A DNA stretch of 64,000 nt from Taeniopygia guttata (lineage: Eukaryota > Chordata > Aves > Passeriformes > Estrildidae), in NCBI RefSeq assembly GCF_048771995.1, contig NC_133027.1, forward strand, positions 99,818,501 through 99,882,500, written 5' to 3'. The notes beneath the pieces are model-generated. The model searched no databases. It saw only the letters and a list, made by a program, of their open reading frames with translations, and was not told where the DNA came from. Position numbers and translations under genes: made by a program. This document shows, in pieces, positions 1 to 12,800 of this stretch (positions are counted from its first letter, which is position 1; each line of letters opens with the position of its first letter).

Positions 1-73
1 AGATGCTGCCACCAATACCATTCAAAAACAAAGACTCACCCAATGGCTTTGACCAAATACTGATTCTTTTACG
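1..73 (+). CDS. ABCG5: ABCG5 exon (human exon 8 equivalent), 5' cut by window edge
   Basis: The frame starts at base 3 (ATG CTG CCA CCA), after two bases of a split Lys codon. It reads [16 protein letters not shown] and on to LLR, the linker between the ATP-binding domain and TM1. It ends TTA CG before the donor gtaaga. The CG joins the G at 337 to make Arg. The 5' end lies outside the window. Confidence 0.93.
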
Positions 74-3000
74 GTAAGACTTTCTGCCCCACCTCACCCC
101 TCCCCCCTTTTAAAGCAATTATTTTTTTATTCTTCACTAATCTCCCAGGTTTCCCCTCCATGTAGAGATGGGCTTCCTTGGTTATTTGATCTCCCACTGT
201 ACTTGTCCCTTGTCTTTTTGAATATATTAACTCTTTGTGGACACTGTGTGTCTAAGATTTGTTCAAAGCTTAATACCCTACCAACATGTATTCAGTTGTA
301 GCTAACAAGCCTTTTGTTATTTTGTTTTATTATCAGGAGGACAGTAAGAAATATCTCCAGAGATAGGATAGGCATCATCATGCGTCTCCTGCAGAACCTG
401 TTATTTGGCTTGTTTGTAGCCTTCTTCCTTCTTAGACTAAGGAATGACGTGGCGCAGGGAGCCGTGCAGGACCGTGTGGGGCTTATCTACCAGTGCGTGA
501 GTGCCCCCCCCTACACAGGGATGCTCAATGCTCTGGCCCTCTGTGAGTTTCTGTCCTGTCTTACATGCAGCAGCAGGTGTTGCTGCCACTCTGTCTTGAA
601 TAAGAAAAAATATTTTTTGAAGATAGCAATTTAAAAGATCTTCACTGGCCTAGGTAATGTCAGAGTTGATACAGAAGCACAAAATTCAATGGAATTGAAG
701 GGAATATGCCCTGCTCTCTGCCTTTCTTTTTTACAGCTGGCCTGTCTATGAAGGCTTTATTTTAAACTGTGCAAAAGATTTCCCTGTGTGTAGCATTTTA
801 TAGGCAAGACAAAGTCTAGGTCTAGCTAATATGTAAGTGAGCTCAAAACTAGATACATGGAAAGGATGGAAATACAAAACAGCTTTGACAGCAATTAAGC
901 ATAATTGGATTTATGAGTATAATCTGATGATTACATTTTTTTAAAGGATTTTTCTCTTACAGGTACCATACTGAAAGCAGCAGTAGTTTCTATAACCTGT
1001 TTTGCTCATGTAGGGAACTTATACTGCTGTCATCAGCTTGAAATCAGAGCGCCTCAATAAATCAGCCAGTGACAGAGGTTTCCTCATGTCCTTAATTTGT
1101 ATATGCAAAAAGAGCATGCTGATAAGTTAGGCCTCTTTCATTAAACCTACCAATGTTTGCAATCTGCAGGGAGCATGCTTTGCATTTACAGTGGGGGGAA
1201 AAGAGATCAGAGTGGTCCAGGCAGAATGTTTATGATATATTCTTAAAGTTGTCTCTGTGCTTCAGATCACGAACATTTCTGCTAACAACAAGTCTTGCTT
1301 TTTCTGTTTAATGGTAATTTACTTAATTTCTTATATATTTAATTCAGTCCCACCTCTACGTGCTATCAGTGACCAAGAAAGTAAAGATGGCTTGTATAAG
1401 AAATGGCAAATGCTTGTAGCTTATATAGTCCATTTCCTGCCCTTCAGTGTCATCAGTGTGGCCATTTTCAGCACCTTCATGTACTGGTAAGCATTTGGAC
1501 TATCTGTTGGATCCATTTTGTTTTTGTTACCAGCATCAGTTAATTAACATGTCAGCAAAAGTCCTCCTGGCATGGCTACCTGCTGTTGTCTCTCAAAATG
1601 ATGACACAGAAAGCATAAGGAAAGATGACACAAATTTAGCCCTTCTCTTTCAGGCAGAGCTGAAAATGCTTCCCCGGTAAGTACCTGTTCTCTAGGTAAC
1701 TTGGAAAGTTATAATGGGCCTGGGAGAGTTATCATCCTTTTGTCGTATTGAAATCAGGAAATGTCATTTTACATTGCATTTAGAAAGACAGGAAATAAAA
1801 ATAAAAAACCAAAAGAAAACCCAAAGTGAGGATGTCAGCTGTAGGTACGTGACAGTAACAAAACTTTTATTTCCTGAGACATTGGGGTTTAGCTACAGCA
1901 TATGGAAGTGATGAAATCTGGATCCCTTTCTTTTACCCTCTGGAGAAAAGCACAGATTTCTGTCCTTTATTATTTTTCTTTTCTAATGTTGAGAGATGTC
2001 TAGTGCACCAAAGTTAATTTTAGTTTTCCTGGGACAGTTGCAATCATTTGGCAGTCTGTAGTAAAATGTGTACAAGTGATGAACAGGCTTGGTTTGTGTC
2101 GTGGATGCATGTTCTCTGATGAGCTGTTCAAAAGTGATAAGTGGATATACCCCCATAAAAGAAAAAAAGCGCAGAAGCCATTCTGCTGTAGCTGTGCATG
2201 TTAGTGCTCTTACTTTCCAGTAAGATGGATGGAAAATGAATAAAGTAGAACTACACAAAATTGCTTGGACTTCCGAGTCAGAATTTCTGCACAGGGAATT
2301 TTGTAGCAATTTTCCCTGATCTGGAAAAACTCAGAAAAAAAGGATGACTATTCCCTTCTTCCTTCTTGTCTATAGTAGGCAATGAGGGGCAGTGCTCAGA
2401 ATTTACTTAATTCTTTCCATTTGAAATCTCAATGAAAAGATAACATACCTGAGAGGAAGATTTCTGCTCTTCCAGGCGTGAGGACTTGCATGCATGGACA
2501 GGTTGTTTTGTAGTTTGGTGTGGTTATGAAAAGTAGTCACCCTTATCCCTTTAGCTATCTGAGCTTTTATTTCTGCTAGATGTCAGTGCTGCCTTCTTGA
2601 GGCAGGGCTCCCTGAGAAGCCTTTTTTTCACAGACAGACAGACAGAAATTACTCTTCTTTCCATTAAGTGCTGTGCTGACATTCTGTTTGTGAAAGGTGC
2701 CAAGAAAACAGCCATTTGAAAAGCAGCTTTCCAGGTTCAATGACCCTGTCAACTCCATAACAAACAGGGAATCCACATGGGCAGAGACTTTGCCCCTGTG
2801 TTTTGGTTGGCTCAAACACAATCAACAATAAATAATGAGGCTCCAGTTAATGGATAATATTTACAGGCATTATCTTTCCAATACTGCGGTGGTTTGGCAG
2901 CCATAAGGGATGTGTCGAAGTGATTTCACAATGCTCTTAGACCTCTCAGGGCAAGCAGTTTTTGGATGAAATTTTGGCAGTTGTTATGCAGGAGTAAACT

Positions 3001-6000
3001 TTCCCAAATGGACTAACTTCTTGAGAGATCTTGACAAGCCATTTCTTGTAGCCTTTGTGTTTGTGGAGTCAGCCAGTTGGGTCAGACAGACCCAAACTCT
3101 GACCTGATCAGACACAAGGCAGGATTGGCCAAGTTCAAAGAGAGCCTCTTTTTGTCCTGTCTATGCAGATTTTCCTAGCTGAAGATACCTCTGGGAAATC
3201 TTCTGACAGTTCACATCATGTTGTTATTCCGTTGCTGTAATATTATCTCTTTGGGTTGGGTTTTGTTTTTTGGTTTTTTTTTTCTTTTTTTAGACTTTCT
3301 TCTGTTCTGTTCATACCTCAGATGATTTACTACCTGTGTCTCCATATCTCTGTGTAAAGTTTTAGAGTGGCTCAGAGGTGACAGTTTTCTGGAAAGCTGA
3401 TTTTTCTGCACCAATCTGTACTTAAAACTTGTTAAATACCTGCTACCTTGCTGAGTGTTTAATACTGGAAGAGTCAATTCTTCCATCTATTTATAATCCA
3501 TTTATAAATTATTCTGGTGTTACAAAAAATACTACAGAAAAGCCTATGAGAAAATTGATACTTCTGTTTTAAGACCATATTCGAACATAGGGTCTTGCAC
3601 TGAGTAACAAAAAGAAAATTAAATGTCGTATTGTTGCTTGTGAGCTAAGCAAAGCATGCAGTGCACACCTAGTGTGAGGCAATTTTAGTATGAGGTATTT
3701 TGGAAAAAAGTAATGTGTCACAGTGTAATAAAGGGTTTTGTCATCTGTCACATACACTATAAGGCTGAATTAGGTTTGTCAAGCAATTGCTGGCTTTTCT
3801 TAACTTTTTAATCTTGAGTATAGATTGAGAGGACTCTTTCCCTTGGGTTAGCTAGGGGAAAACTGAGAATAGCATGTTACATTGAAGAATGCATGAGTAT
3901 GGGGGAAATTGCATTGGTTTGAATTGCATGGGTGGTGAATTCAATTAGTTTTTAATTTAATTAAGTATATCCAATTGCTTGCACATTATCAGAAGTGCAA
4001 AATTCCATCTGTTCATTACCTGCATAAAGATGTTATTTAAATATGTGACTTACATGAATGACTCCCACTGCAAAGACTTTATAAGAAGCAGCAGGTTAGT
4101 TTAAGGAATTGGAAAGCTATGGTGATTGTCTTGAAAAAACTGGGTTTCTACAAGAACTACATCTTTGCAGAACCCTCTTCAATCTAGGTGGAGAAAACCT
4201 CATGTATCTGCACTTACATAATGATAGTAAGTTGATGTCCTTTGTGTTAAGATTCCATACAATATACTAAGGATTAAGTCATAAACTCTTCACCTAATGA
4301 GCTATAGCTGCAAAAATCCCAAATAGAAACAAAAGTAAAAGCTACTTTCCAAGTTTACTACCCAGACATTGTTTTTTAACTGTTCTTTTGCTCATCTTTG
4401 TACAGGACTATAGGATTGCATCCTGATGCTTCCAGATTTGGAATTTTCTTTGCTGTTATCCTAGCATCTCACATGATTGGTGAACTACTAACACTAGTTA
4501 TACTTGGCATGGTTCAAGACCCAAATCTAGTCCAGAGTGGCATTGTGCTACTTAATTCAGCTGGTGTGATAGTGGGAACAGGACTAGTAAGGTAGGAAAA
4601 AAATCTGTTACTGTTGCTGTTAACACTGATGTGGAACAGTTTCTATAACAGTTGGTTTTGCAGAAATCCAGTAGCAATGGAGAAGCAAGAGCAGCTCCTT
4701 CGGAGGCAGAACTATGTAATCTTGTTGGGCCTTGTACTAAACACAAAACCAGTCACTTAGTATCTTTAGATATCAACAAAGATATTGACAATTTCCCCCA
4801 GTTTTTGCAAATACATTGAAGATAAAACTGAAAAATTAGTATCTATCTGCTCATCTGAATTCTTTTATTGATGCTGACATGAAATGCTGTCCTCACTAAA
4901 GAAGCCTACCAAAAATCCCTGTTCCTACATCTTTTAGTAACTGCTAGAACTTCTGACATTAAACACTGGTAATGCTGGTTTAAAAAAGCAGTTGCTCTCA
5001 ACTATCTTACTAGTATTATTATCCATTTAGCCAGTAAACTTTTCAGTCACTTTTTCTACCCCTACAGACTGAAATCTATAGAAATTATTGAGGAGTATAG
5101 TAAATAGGTGGGAAAATTGTGATCCACTTGGTCTGTTACTGTGCAAATAAATGGTTTTGTTTTAATTGTGTGAAGTTTGAACAGTTTTCCCCTTGTATTT
5201 GTCAATAGTGAAATTAATGGGTTTTTTGAGGGACATACCAGAATAAATGTGTCATTGTTAAAAGCAGTTTTCCTAAGATATTGAGCAAGTAGGATATGTT
5301 TACCTGAGACCCTCCCAATGAAAATGAAGCAAGCCTAACAACACATGCTGTTATCCTCAAGAAAACCATCTGAATCTTCACAAAGCTGATGATGCTTTTT
5401 CTCTTTAAAGTAGATCCCAGCTCTTACTTACAATATAAAGCTAGGTTAACATCTAATTGTTTGGTCCCTGACTAATTTCAGGAAGATGTATGTTTATAGT
5501 GAAAGACATTTATTCCTGCTACTGTAGTCTAATGCCTTAATGATAACTTAAAATCATTGGAGTGGTTTCTAACCTTATTTTACAGCACAGACTTGGCTCA
5601 TTAATATTATGAATCTTTTTGATTAATCTTCATAAGCAATGAAGGACATTAAAAGTAGCATTGAGACTTAGGTTGCTGGGGTTTTTTCCTGTTAATTTTT
5701 TTGTTATTGTTGAACTCTAAGTCTTGAAGTATGGTAGATGCTGAAATTGCCCGGTCTTGTTGAATGTTTCTTCTCATTATTTCTGCTTCATTTTTGCATT
5801 GTTATTATTGTGGCAGTGAATTGCTATTCAGTATTACTTGGTTTTGAAGATGGAGGGAGGATTTCTTACTTTGAAAGCAAAACATTTTCCCAAGTAAGGT
5901 TTATATTGAGTCTTGTCATTTTCAGTTTATCACTGCCATGTGAACAGCAAACAACCATAGAATTCTTTGTGACTGTTCATAAACAAGTCAGGGCTGAATG

Positions 6001-7665
6001 TTGTGACACTGTACCGAAGTCAGGGACAGCCTTCATGGTTGTCTCATCATTTAGCTCTAAAATTGGACTTTATGTTTGAAAACCCTACAGGTAGAGACAA
6101 GAACTGATTTTGTTACAGGTTAAAAACAGTGACAGCTTGTTTTAATTTGGGGTCTCATAGTATGTAGCAAAAGCCAGCTTAACTTCTCTGTTTCTTTAAG
6201 GACCATTGAAGAAATGCCAAAACCTTTGAAACTGCTTGGTTTTCTTACATTTCAAAAGTACAGCAGTGAAGTCCTTGTAGTCAATGAATTTTATGGCTTA
6301 AACTTCACATGTGGTAAGTGTTCAAAAAAAGTCCATTATAAATAATTTTAATGAGATGTTGATGCCTATTTTCCTTCTATGTACATGTATCCTGATAAAA
6401 TAAATGTAACTTTTGAGTTGCTAAAAAGAACTTACTAATTAGTAAAGAGTATAATGCCACATAAGCAAGCTAGAGCAGAATTTGATTATTTTGTTCCAAC
6501 CATTTCTCATTCTTCCAATTCTTCCATCTTCCTCTTTTTCACCTGTTCTCTTATCCCCTTTTTGGAGGAATTTTGGAAGCTAAGTTTATTACAGGCTGGA
6601 AATTTTTTTTTGAGCAATGTTACACAAATAGAGCATCAAGAGAATTGCACAATTGAAGATCAGACATCAGTGGAGTGAATATTGAGAGGTAACAAACAGC
6701 TGACCAGGTATCTCCTCTAATACTAGAGAGGTTTCAGTTCAAATGTGTTTCCATGGTTTTTACTGATCAGCTTGGGTCTGTCAGGCTGTGCTTTGCTGGT
6801 TGTGAGCAAGATAACCTGCAAAACAAGAGAATCAATCAGGGTGGCAGGATTGGTAGCTAATACACATTAGTGGGGTAAAACTTATAGATTTGGACCTGCA
6901 CTAAGATATTTGGGGTGTTGTAGCCAGTTGTCTGTGCTCCTCTCCAATGCTACATATTTTTTATCTATTATTTTTATCTATTATTTTTTATCTATCTGCA
7001 CATCTTTATTGCAAGAGCAACAACTGTTAGAAAACGAATCCATGACTCTATAAGTACCAGTAAGCACCTCATTTTTAATGTGCCCTTCTTAAGCTTTTAA
7101 TGCAAGAGAGTCACCGTTTCTTGCATTTTGGAACCCTCAACACATATGAACATTTTAAGTCTACCACATGGGGCAACTTGCTTCTTGATGCCACTCCAGA
7201 TAATGTGTCTCAAAAGACATAAATCTTTGTTTGGCATGAACAAAAGAGAGGGCTCCTAGTGACCATTTGTTCTTCCCTTCAAAACATATGTCATGGATTA
7301 ACCGCAGAAACATAGGGCTTGTCCGATTTTATTCCACAGTGATGAGAAATACTCCTGTGGGTATGGTTCTTCATGGAAGTGATGTCAGAAAGAGGGGTAT
7401 TTAAAGGCGTCAGTTAGAGACTGGAGTCCGAGTGTTAATTTTACTGATTTACCTACTAAAGAAATTGTTTCTTTTGACAGGTGCAGCCAACAGTTCCACT
7501 GCAAATAATGCTGCATGTGTTCTCTCTCAAGGCATCGGGTTCATTGAAGAAAACTATCCTGGGGCATTGTCCCGGTTCACAGCTGATTTCCTCATACTCT
7601 ATGCTTTTATACCAGTACTTGCCATTATTGCAATTTTAACCTTCAAATTAAGAGAGAATTATTGA
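1..7665 (+). CDS. ABCG5: ABCG5 (sterolin-1), 3' part of gene: last six coding exons
   Basis: ABCG5 is a half-transporter that pairs with ABCG8 in the apical membranes of hepatocytes and enterocytes and exports plant sterols and cholesterol. Joining 1-73, 337-542, 1348-1486, 4406-4591, 6201-6313 and 7481-7665 gives one open frame of about 300 residues that aligns along its length with the recalled C-terminal half of human ABCG5: the linker (PFKNKDSP), TM1 ([11 protein letters not shown]), the TM2 region (PYTGMLNAL, then [10 protein letters not shown]), TM3 (HFLPFSV), TM4 ([10 protein letters not shown]), TM5, the large extracellular loop and TM6 ([13 protein letters not shown]). All introns are GT-AG with matching phases. 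The ATP-binding domain lies upstream of the window. Two loop sequons (NFT, NSS) are kept. It is tail-to-tail with DYNC2LI1, as in human. Identity is very secure; exon numbers 8-13 assume the human count of 13. Confidence 0.96.
337..542 (+). CDS. ABCG5: ABCG5 exon (human exon 9 equivalent): TM1 and start of TM2
   Basis: The acceptor is ttattatcag and the donor is gtgagt. It reads [18 protein letters not shown], then the hydrophobic TM1, then DRVGLIYQ and [11 protein letters not shown]. Its length of 206 bp is the length I recall for the human exon. The last T completes a Phe codon with the next exon. Confidence 0.95.
1348..1486 (+). CDS. ABCG5: ABCG5 exon (human exon 10 equivalent): TM2-TM3
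   Basis: The acceptor is tttaattcag and the donor is gtaagc. The frame continues as [20 protein letters not shown] and then a membrane segment ending FSTFMYW. SDQES-DGLY-KWQM is a strong ABCG5 signature. The 139 bp end in a split Trp codon (TG|G). Confidence 0.95.
4406..4591 (+). CDS. ABCG5: ABCG5 exon (human exon 11 equivalent): TM4-TM5
   Basis: The acceptor is ctttgtacag and the donor is gtagga. It encodes [34 protein letters not shown] and the hydrophobic TM5, [12 protein letters not shown]. It is 186 bp and ends in a split Arg codon (AG|G). Confidence 0.95.
6201..6313 (+). CDS. ABCG5: ABCG5 exon (human exon 12 equivalent): extracellular loop
   Basis: The acceptor is ttctttaag and the donor is gtaagt. 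It reads [20 protein letters not shown], then [17 protein letters not shown], which holds the NFT glycosylation sequon and a conserved loop Cys. It is 113 bp and ends in a split Gly codon. Confidence 0.95.
7481..7665 (+). CDS. ABCG5: ABCG5 terminal coding exon: end of loop, TM6, stop
   Basis: The acceptor is cttttgacag. It encodes [34 protein letters not shown]6 ([20 protein letters not shown]) and a short cytosolic tail KLRENY before TGA at 7663-7665. Human ABCG5, as I recall it, has Cys where this protein has Tyr in ENYPG. Confidence 0.95.
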
Positions 7666-8410
7666 CAGACAATGAAAAAGTGGCAATTCCAACAGTCTCC
7701 TATACTATACTTTTATCTATATTATGGTCAAAGGCTTATATTGCATTTTAGGTAGGATTTAAGTGATTACACATATAAAAACACATTCATCTCATGTTTG
7801 TTTTCACCTTGAAAGCCAATGTTCTCTTAAGAGTGTCAATGACTCCTGGTACTGGTATTCCCAACCATTCTCTTCTGGCTGATTTCCAGATCAGCAATAA
7901 TCAACAGTATTTCATGTTTTAAAAGGCTCTCTGATTTAATTTAGTCAGATATTGCTGACAATTTTTAACATAGCAGTGGTGCTCTTTTTTTCCCCACTAT
8001 TTTGCTTTTTAACCACTACTAGTAAGTAGAGGGGTCCACCTGCTAGTAAATCTCATTTCTATTATTGTATTTTCAGTCTTATGCCTTGTTTTGATACTGT
8101 TTGAGGAATCTGTAGAAAGGAAACAAACCAAATACTTGTAAAGACAGAATCAAGAAATCACTCCACTTTAATCTTATACACACTATACTATTGATAAATA
8201 CAGGATCTTGAAGCAGTATCAAAGTTACCCAAGTTGGTTTTGCCTTGTAAATGATAGTAAATCAGTGAACACAGGTTATTTATATAAATGCTTTCTTTCC
8301 ACTGTCAAGTTCTAATCTTGTTTTGGAAGCAGTTTATGAATTACAAGGAAAAAAATATGTTTGTTTAATAATGTTTTGGTTTTATTTAATAAAATATCAA
8401 TTTAACTAGG
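7666..8410 (+). other. ABCG5: ABCG5 3' UTR (inferred)
   Basis: The 3' UTR runs from the stop codon to just past AATAAA at 8388-8393, the first canonical poly(A) signal on this strand. The exact cleavage site is not visible. Further AATAAA copies near 9593 and 9633-9653 would extend the UTR into antisense overlap with DYNC2LI1 if used. Confidence 0.6.
8381..8393. terminator. Two-way poly(A) signal
   Basis: The sequence TTTATTTAATAAA gives AATAAA to the + strand at 8388-8393 and, read in reverse, AATAAA to the - strand at 8381-8386. The + copy is the likely ABCG5 signal. The - copy is a possible distal DYNC2LI1 signal. Confidence 0.6.
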
Positions 8411-9275
8411 GAAAAAGTATAGAAGTTGTTTGTCAGAAGCGATGCCATTTTCATATTTGGAAATTCCTTTCATGGGCCTTTCAAAAATGAAAACATAACA
8501 GACACAGAATTCCTAAATTTTGTATCTTATTTTCATGTTCTGTGAAGAAATTAGTTTTTGCAGAGAGATAGATTTCTCCAAGGAGGTAAGTATATATGTG
8601 TCTTAAAGTTCTGTAATTATATAGCTAGTTTTATATGATAGTTTTGAGATGAGGCAGTTCATAACAAGGAATTTAAAATCCAATCCTCACGGTAATACAG
8701 TATTTCCACTTAAATGTATTTTTCTAGCATCTTTATGTAAAATATTCTGAGATAGAAATTTTATCAGAAAAATATCTGGTGAACAAATATATTAAAAATA
8801 ACAAATAGCTTTAAATAGCTGGAAAGATACCAGATTAGTCTGTGTTTCCCATTTTTATGAGCATGTAGGTTTGATCTGGTTTGCCAAGTGACTGTTCAGA
8901 CATGCGCTCTCTGACAAGTCTGAGCTCTCGGGAGACACCTCTGGCTTTAATCTGGATTGTTTTGGGTATTCTCTGAACACTCAGTGCATCTCACACTAGT
9001 GAGGTGTGCATGGACAAAAACCCATTCCTGCTTTAGGCTGAATGTGAATCAATAATACTCTCAGCACTAACCAAGTATCTATCGAATTAATTAGACTGAC
9101 TTCCTAGCATTTGAATATATGACAAAAACATCCATCTTCTAAACTCTGTGTGACATTATACATTGCAAGAAGTAAGTCCTGTATTAAACTGTATGATTCT
9201 GTGACAGAGAGAAAGCACACTTCTGAATTCAGGTCAATGAAGGTTTTAACTCCACTTTACTCTGTCAGTTTGAGA

Positions 9276-9289
9276 TTTATTTATTTATT
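9276..9289 (-). terminator. DYNC2LI1 poly(A) signals (overlapping AATAAA copies)
   Basis: Read on the minus strand, this is AATAAATAAATAAA, three overlapping canonical signals about 480 bases past the DYNC2LI1 stop codon. They are the nearest canonical signals on that strand, so the 3' UTR probably ends just below 9276. Confidence 0.55.
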
Positions 9290-9767
9290 TATGCAAATAT
9301 ATCAAACAAATATGTAAGTAATTCTTAAGCTTTTGTTTTGAACTACAAAAAGATGCCTAGCACACTACACAATTTCTTGTTTTGGGTGTGAAAACTTCTT
9401 TATATTTAAATATATGCTTAGGGTAGAAGTATTCAAAAGTAAATCAAATAATGTTTTCTAACTTATAAATTAGGTTGAACCGACTAATGCCAGTCTGCAT
9501 TTACAAATCCATCTGAGAGCAATCTAAAATTCCTTTCTCCCCACTTTTTAAAACGCTTTGCCAGTGCCAAGATAAACTAATTTAGACTGAGTGAATAAAC
9601 AGCTCCCTTTATAAAAATAACAACAGGGATGATTAATAAATACCAAATAAATACTTGGTAGTTTGATATTATATATTTTCAACTGCATCAGATGAAATTG
9701 TTAATGCAATGTAAAAATAATAAAAATAATTTTGTAAATGGTGTTAAACTGAAGACAGAGCAGTTCA

Positions 9768-9833
9768 TCAATCGGAGTCAAAATCCATTTCTTTCCAGGA
9801 TTTAGAGGCATTTCTTTTGTATTGTTCAAGTTC
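9768..9833 (-). CDS. DYNC2LI1: DYNC2LI1 exon 13 (last): C-terminus and stop
   Basis: The minus-strand acceptor is ctttttag. It reads [20 protein letters not shown], then D and TGA at 9770-9768, with a second TGA directly after. It matches the human ending ELEQYKRSSSKSWKQ as recalled. It is separated from exon 12 by a 6.1-kb intron. Confidence 0.95.
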   Translation of the reverse strand, partial: ELEQYKRNASKSWKEMDFDSD

Positions 9834-12800
9834 CTAAAAAGAAACATAAATACATATTAAGCTAATTTTCTCATTACTAAAAGTCTCCAGAAACCTGATG
9901 TATTTATTTGGCAAACGTATGTCTGTACAAACACTTCACTGCAGAGGTGTAGTGTATTTCTGTATTTAACAAAATTAACCTAAAAGTGCTATGAATTTTA
10001 CCACATTTGCTGTCATGTAGGGAGCTACATTTTGCTGTACTTTAGATCAGTAGAGTACTAGCAAGGTAGACAAGTGACCTCATCTCAGTCAAGTGGGAGC
10101 ACTGAAGCCTGTAATAGGAGTTTCTAGCACCATTACAAACAAGTTTCCTCTGCTGAATTTTATATAGGGGTGTGTACTGTCAGGAGTAATTTCTAAAGAT
10201 TTTTTTCAGCAAAAAATAATAATTTAGGAAGCATTATCATGACTTTTCATTTACTTCAAAGTAAGGCTTCCAGCAAATTTACAGGAAGATGATGCTTTAA
10301 AAAAGTTAGGTACTTTTAGACCTAACTCTGTACTGCTTGCAAGACAAAAACTCACCATATCTTTCTTAGATCAGGAAAGAGGAGGACATAAACCAGTGCT
10401 TAGGATAAATGTAGCAAAGACCTTGCAACAGTGGACATGTGTTTTACAATTGTTATTTTGATTTTAATAGAATGGACTTCAGAGAGTAAGAGGGGTTCTG
10501 CTGTAGGCATGCAAGTATCAGTGTGACAAAAATAACAAAAAACACACCTGGTAAATTTAACAGAAGTATTAACTATCAGTCCAGAGAACAGAGGGAAGAA
10601 GATGAAATTAAAGGGCAGAACAACAAAGCAATCATAATTTTAAGATTGTATGGAAGTAATAAATGGAATTTTCTCTCATGAAGTCACGTCAGCAGCTTTG
10701 CCAGAGGTGCAGAGTTTTCAGAAAGCACCCCAGCTGTATGAGCAGAGAGAAAATTTTTAGTCAGTGCACATTCTTCCTGATGCTTGTAAAGGAATCTAGT
10801 GGTAAGGTTAAGTAACTCCATGGGGGACTGACAAAGAATATATTGTGTCATAAGCCAATAAGTTGCATTATTAGCTACAACTCCAGTACCATTGAACTGT
10901 TCTATCTCTAAGCTGGTCTTTATTCAGTATTTTCATTCCCTCATTATTAATATAAAGTAATTATGATCTTGAAACATACTAAACTGTTGGAAACTTGCCA
11001 GCAGTTAGGAATAGAAAAAATACTGTGGTATATTAAGGAGCACATGAAACCTGATTTTTGCTAAGTAATTTAATTTTAAAACTTTCTCAAAGGTTTCAGG
11101 AAGGGGTAAAATTAGATAGCCAAGTTTTATATAATGACAGTACCATCTCAGGGTCATGTCTACAGGTGTTGGTTAAATAATTACTCTTGCAGATTTATCC
11201 TCTGACTAAACTCTTTCAAGAAAGAGGCAGATAATTTAGTAGAATTAATTTTGCTCACATTTAGCTAGCCTAGGAGTAAATTCAATGTAAAGGCAATTCA
11301 TAACAATACAAACAGGCAAACTGTCAAACCACAGCATGTATTAAAGCTGTACAGCTACTCCACTACATACAGAAGTACAGAACAAAATTTTAAGTATTTA
11401 TTTTGGACGGGTATCTAGGTAAGGCTAAGAATTGAATAATAAGAAATGAAAAAAAAAAATTAATTAAATGGGAGGATATTTAGGAAAAAATAATCTTTTA
11501 ACTAATGTCAGTGATTCAGGACGGGAAATGTTGTCAGCAAAGTACACTTACCTAGTTTCTATGCAAAACAGAAAGTAAAATGCATCCCTCTAAATCAGAA
11601 ATTTAATGCAAAATTCATTGAAACACTACTTAAGGGTCACTCCAGAGACCCTCTTGAAAAAAGCCCCTTCCTGCTTGTCCAGTTCTATACTGCAAACATG
11701 AGCAGGATTCTAGAATAGACTGATGATTCAATCAGCTAAAAGATCATCTCTCCAAAGAAAAGAAGACCCTACAAAAGAATGTATCTCAAAGTACACCAAA
11801 ATTTTCATGCTAGCATTATGCTACACTTGTTTTGTGGGGGACAGAGGTCAGATATACAAAGAAAAAATAATTGCAATTTAAATGTGCTTTCAATGTGATC
11901 GGAATGCTTTAAACATAATTAGTGCTAGCAACTTATCAGACATGTCTCAACATTGGCATAAAGTGGGCTTAATTTTTTTTTTTAAACCTTAATGCTTCTG
12001 TACTTCTGTATTTCTGTAAATTCTTCATCTGTCAAATGGGGAAGATCACACCTAATCTCATAAAGGGATTGGGAAGAAAGAATTAACTGATGTTTGTGAG
12101 GCACTTAGATAAGATAACATTACCACACACTCTCAGAGAAAAAAAAATTAATACTTTTGTGTTCACTGAAGTGTCTGAATGGCAGGTTGAAAAATAAGGT
12201 ACATAAAGAATAAGGATGATGAAAAGAAATACTGAACAACTGAATTGAACATCAGCAAAATAGTATATGATCATGTAATTAAAGACAATACTACAATGTC
12301 TACAAACAAGAAGGAAAAATTAAGATTACAGGAAAAGCCTTAATTGTTGCATTTCCTCTGTTCTGAGTGACTGATAGGGCTTCAGCTTTCCTTTTCATGC
12401 AGTTTCTTACTGCAAGTGCCCTCAGTCTGGAACATGGTGAAAGCAACCAAGTACTGAAACACTAATTCAAAGTCTTAAGGACAAAAAGTTCAGTAGAAAA
12501 TTTAGTTACAGTGCTCTAATAATGCACTTTAATTTGCTTTAAAAATGAAATCTTTTTTACCCATTTGGACACGCTTTCATGTGAAAACAAGAAAGCTTGT
12601 TCTTAGCAGCTAAGTAAATATCCTAAATAACTCTTTCTCTTAGGAAGACTAGCACATGTCCTCCTGTGGAGAAAATGAAAGGTTACACAGGTTAAGGTAA
12701 GGACCTATTACATTTCTCTGCCCAGTAACACTGGTGTGACCAAGGGTTCATGGCACAGTATGAAATCTTCTGTTTTGTGGAATGTGACTGAAATGGTCTC

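Larger units (their letters stand above)
543..7480. other. ABCG5 intron content
   Basis: The introns at 543-1347, 1487-4405, 4592-6200 and 6314-7480 hold no recognisable gene, CR1 copy or structured RNA. Only low-complexity DNA is visible: a T-rich tract at about 3260-3293 and a TTTTTATCTATTA-type repeat at about 6957-6993. Short open frames here show no family resemblance. Confidence 0.6.
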
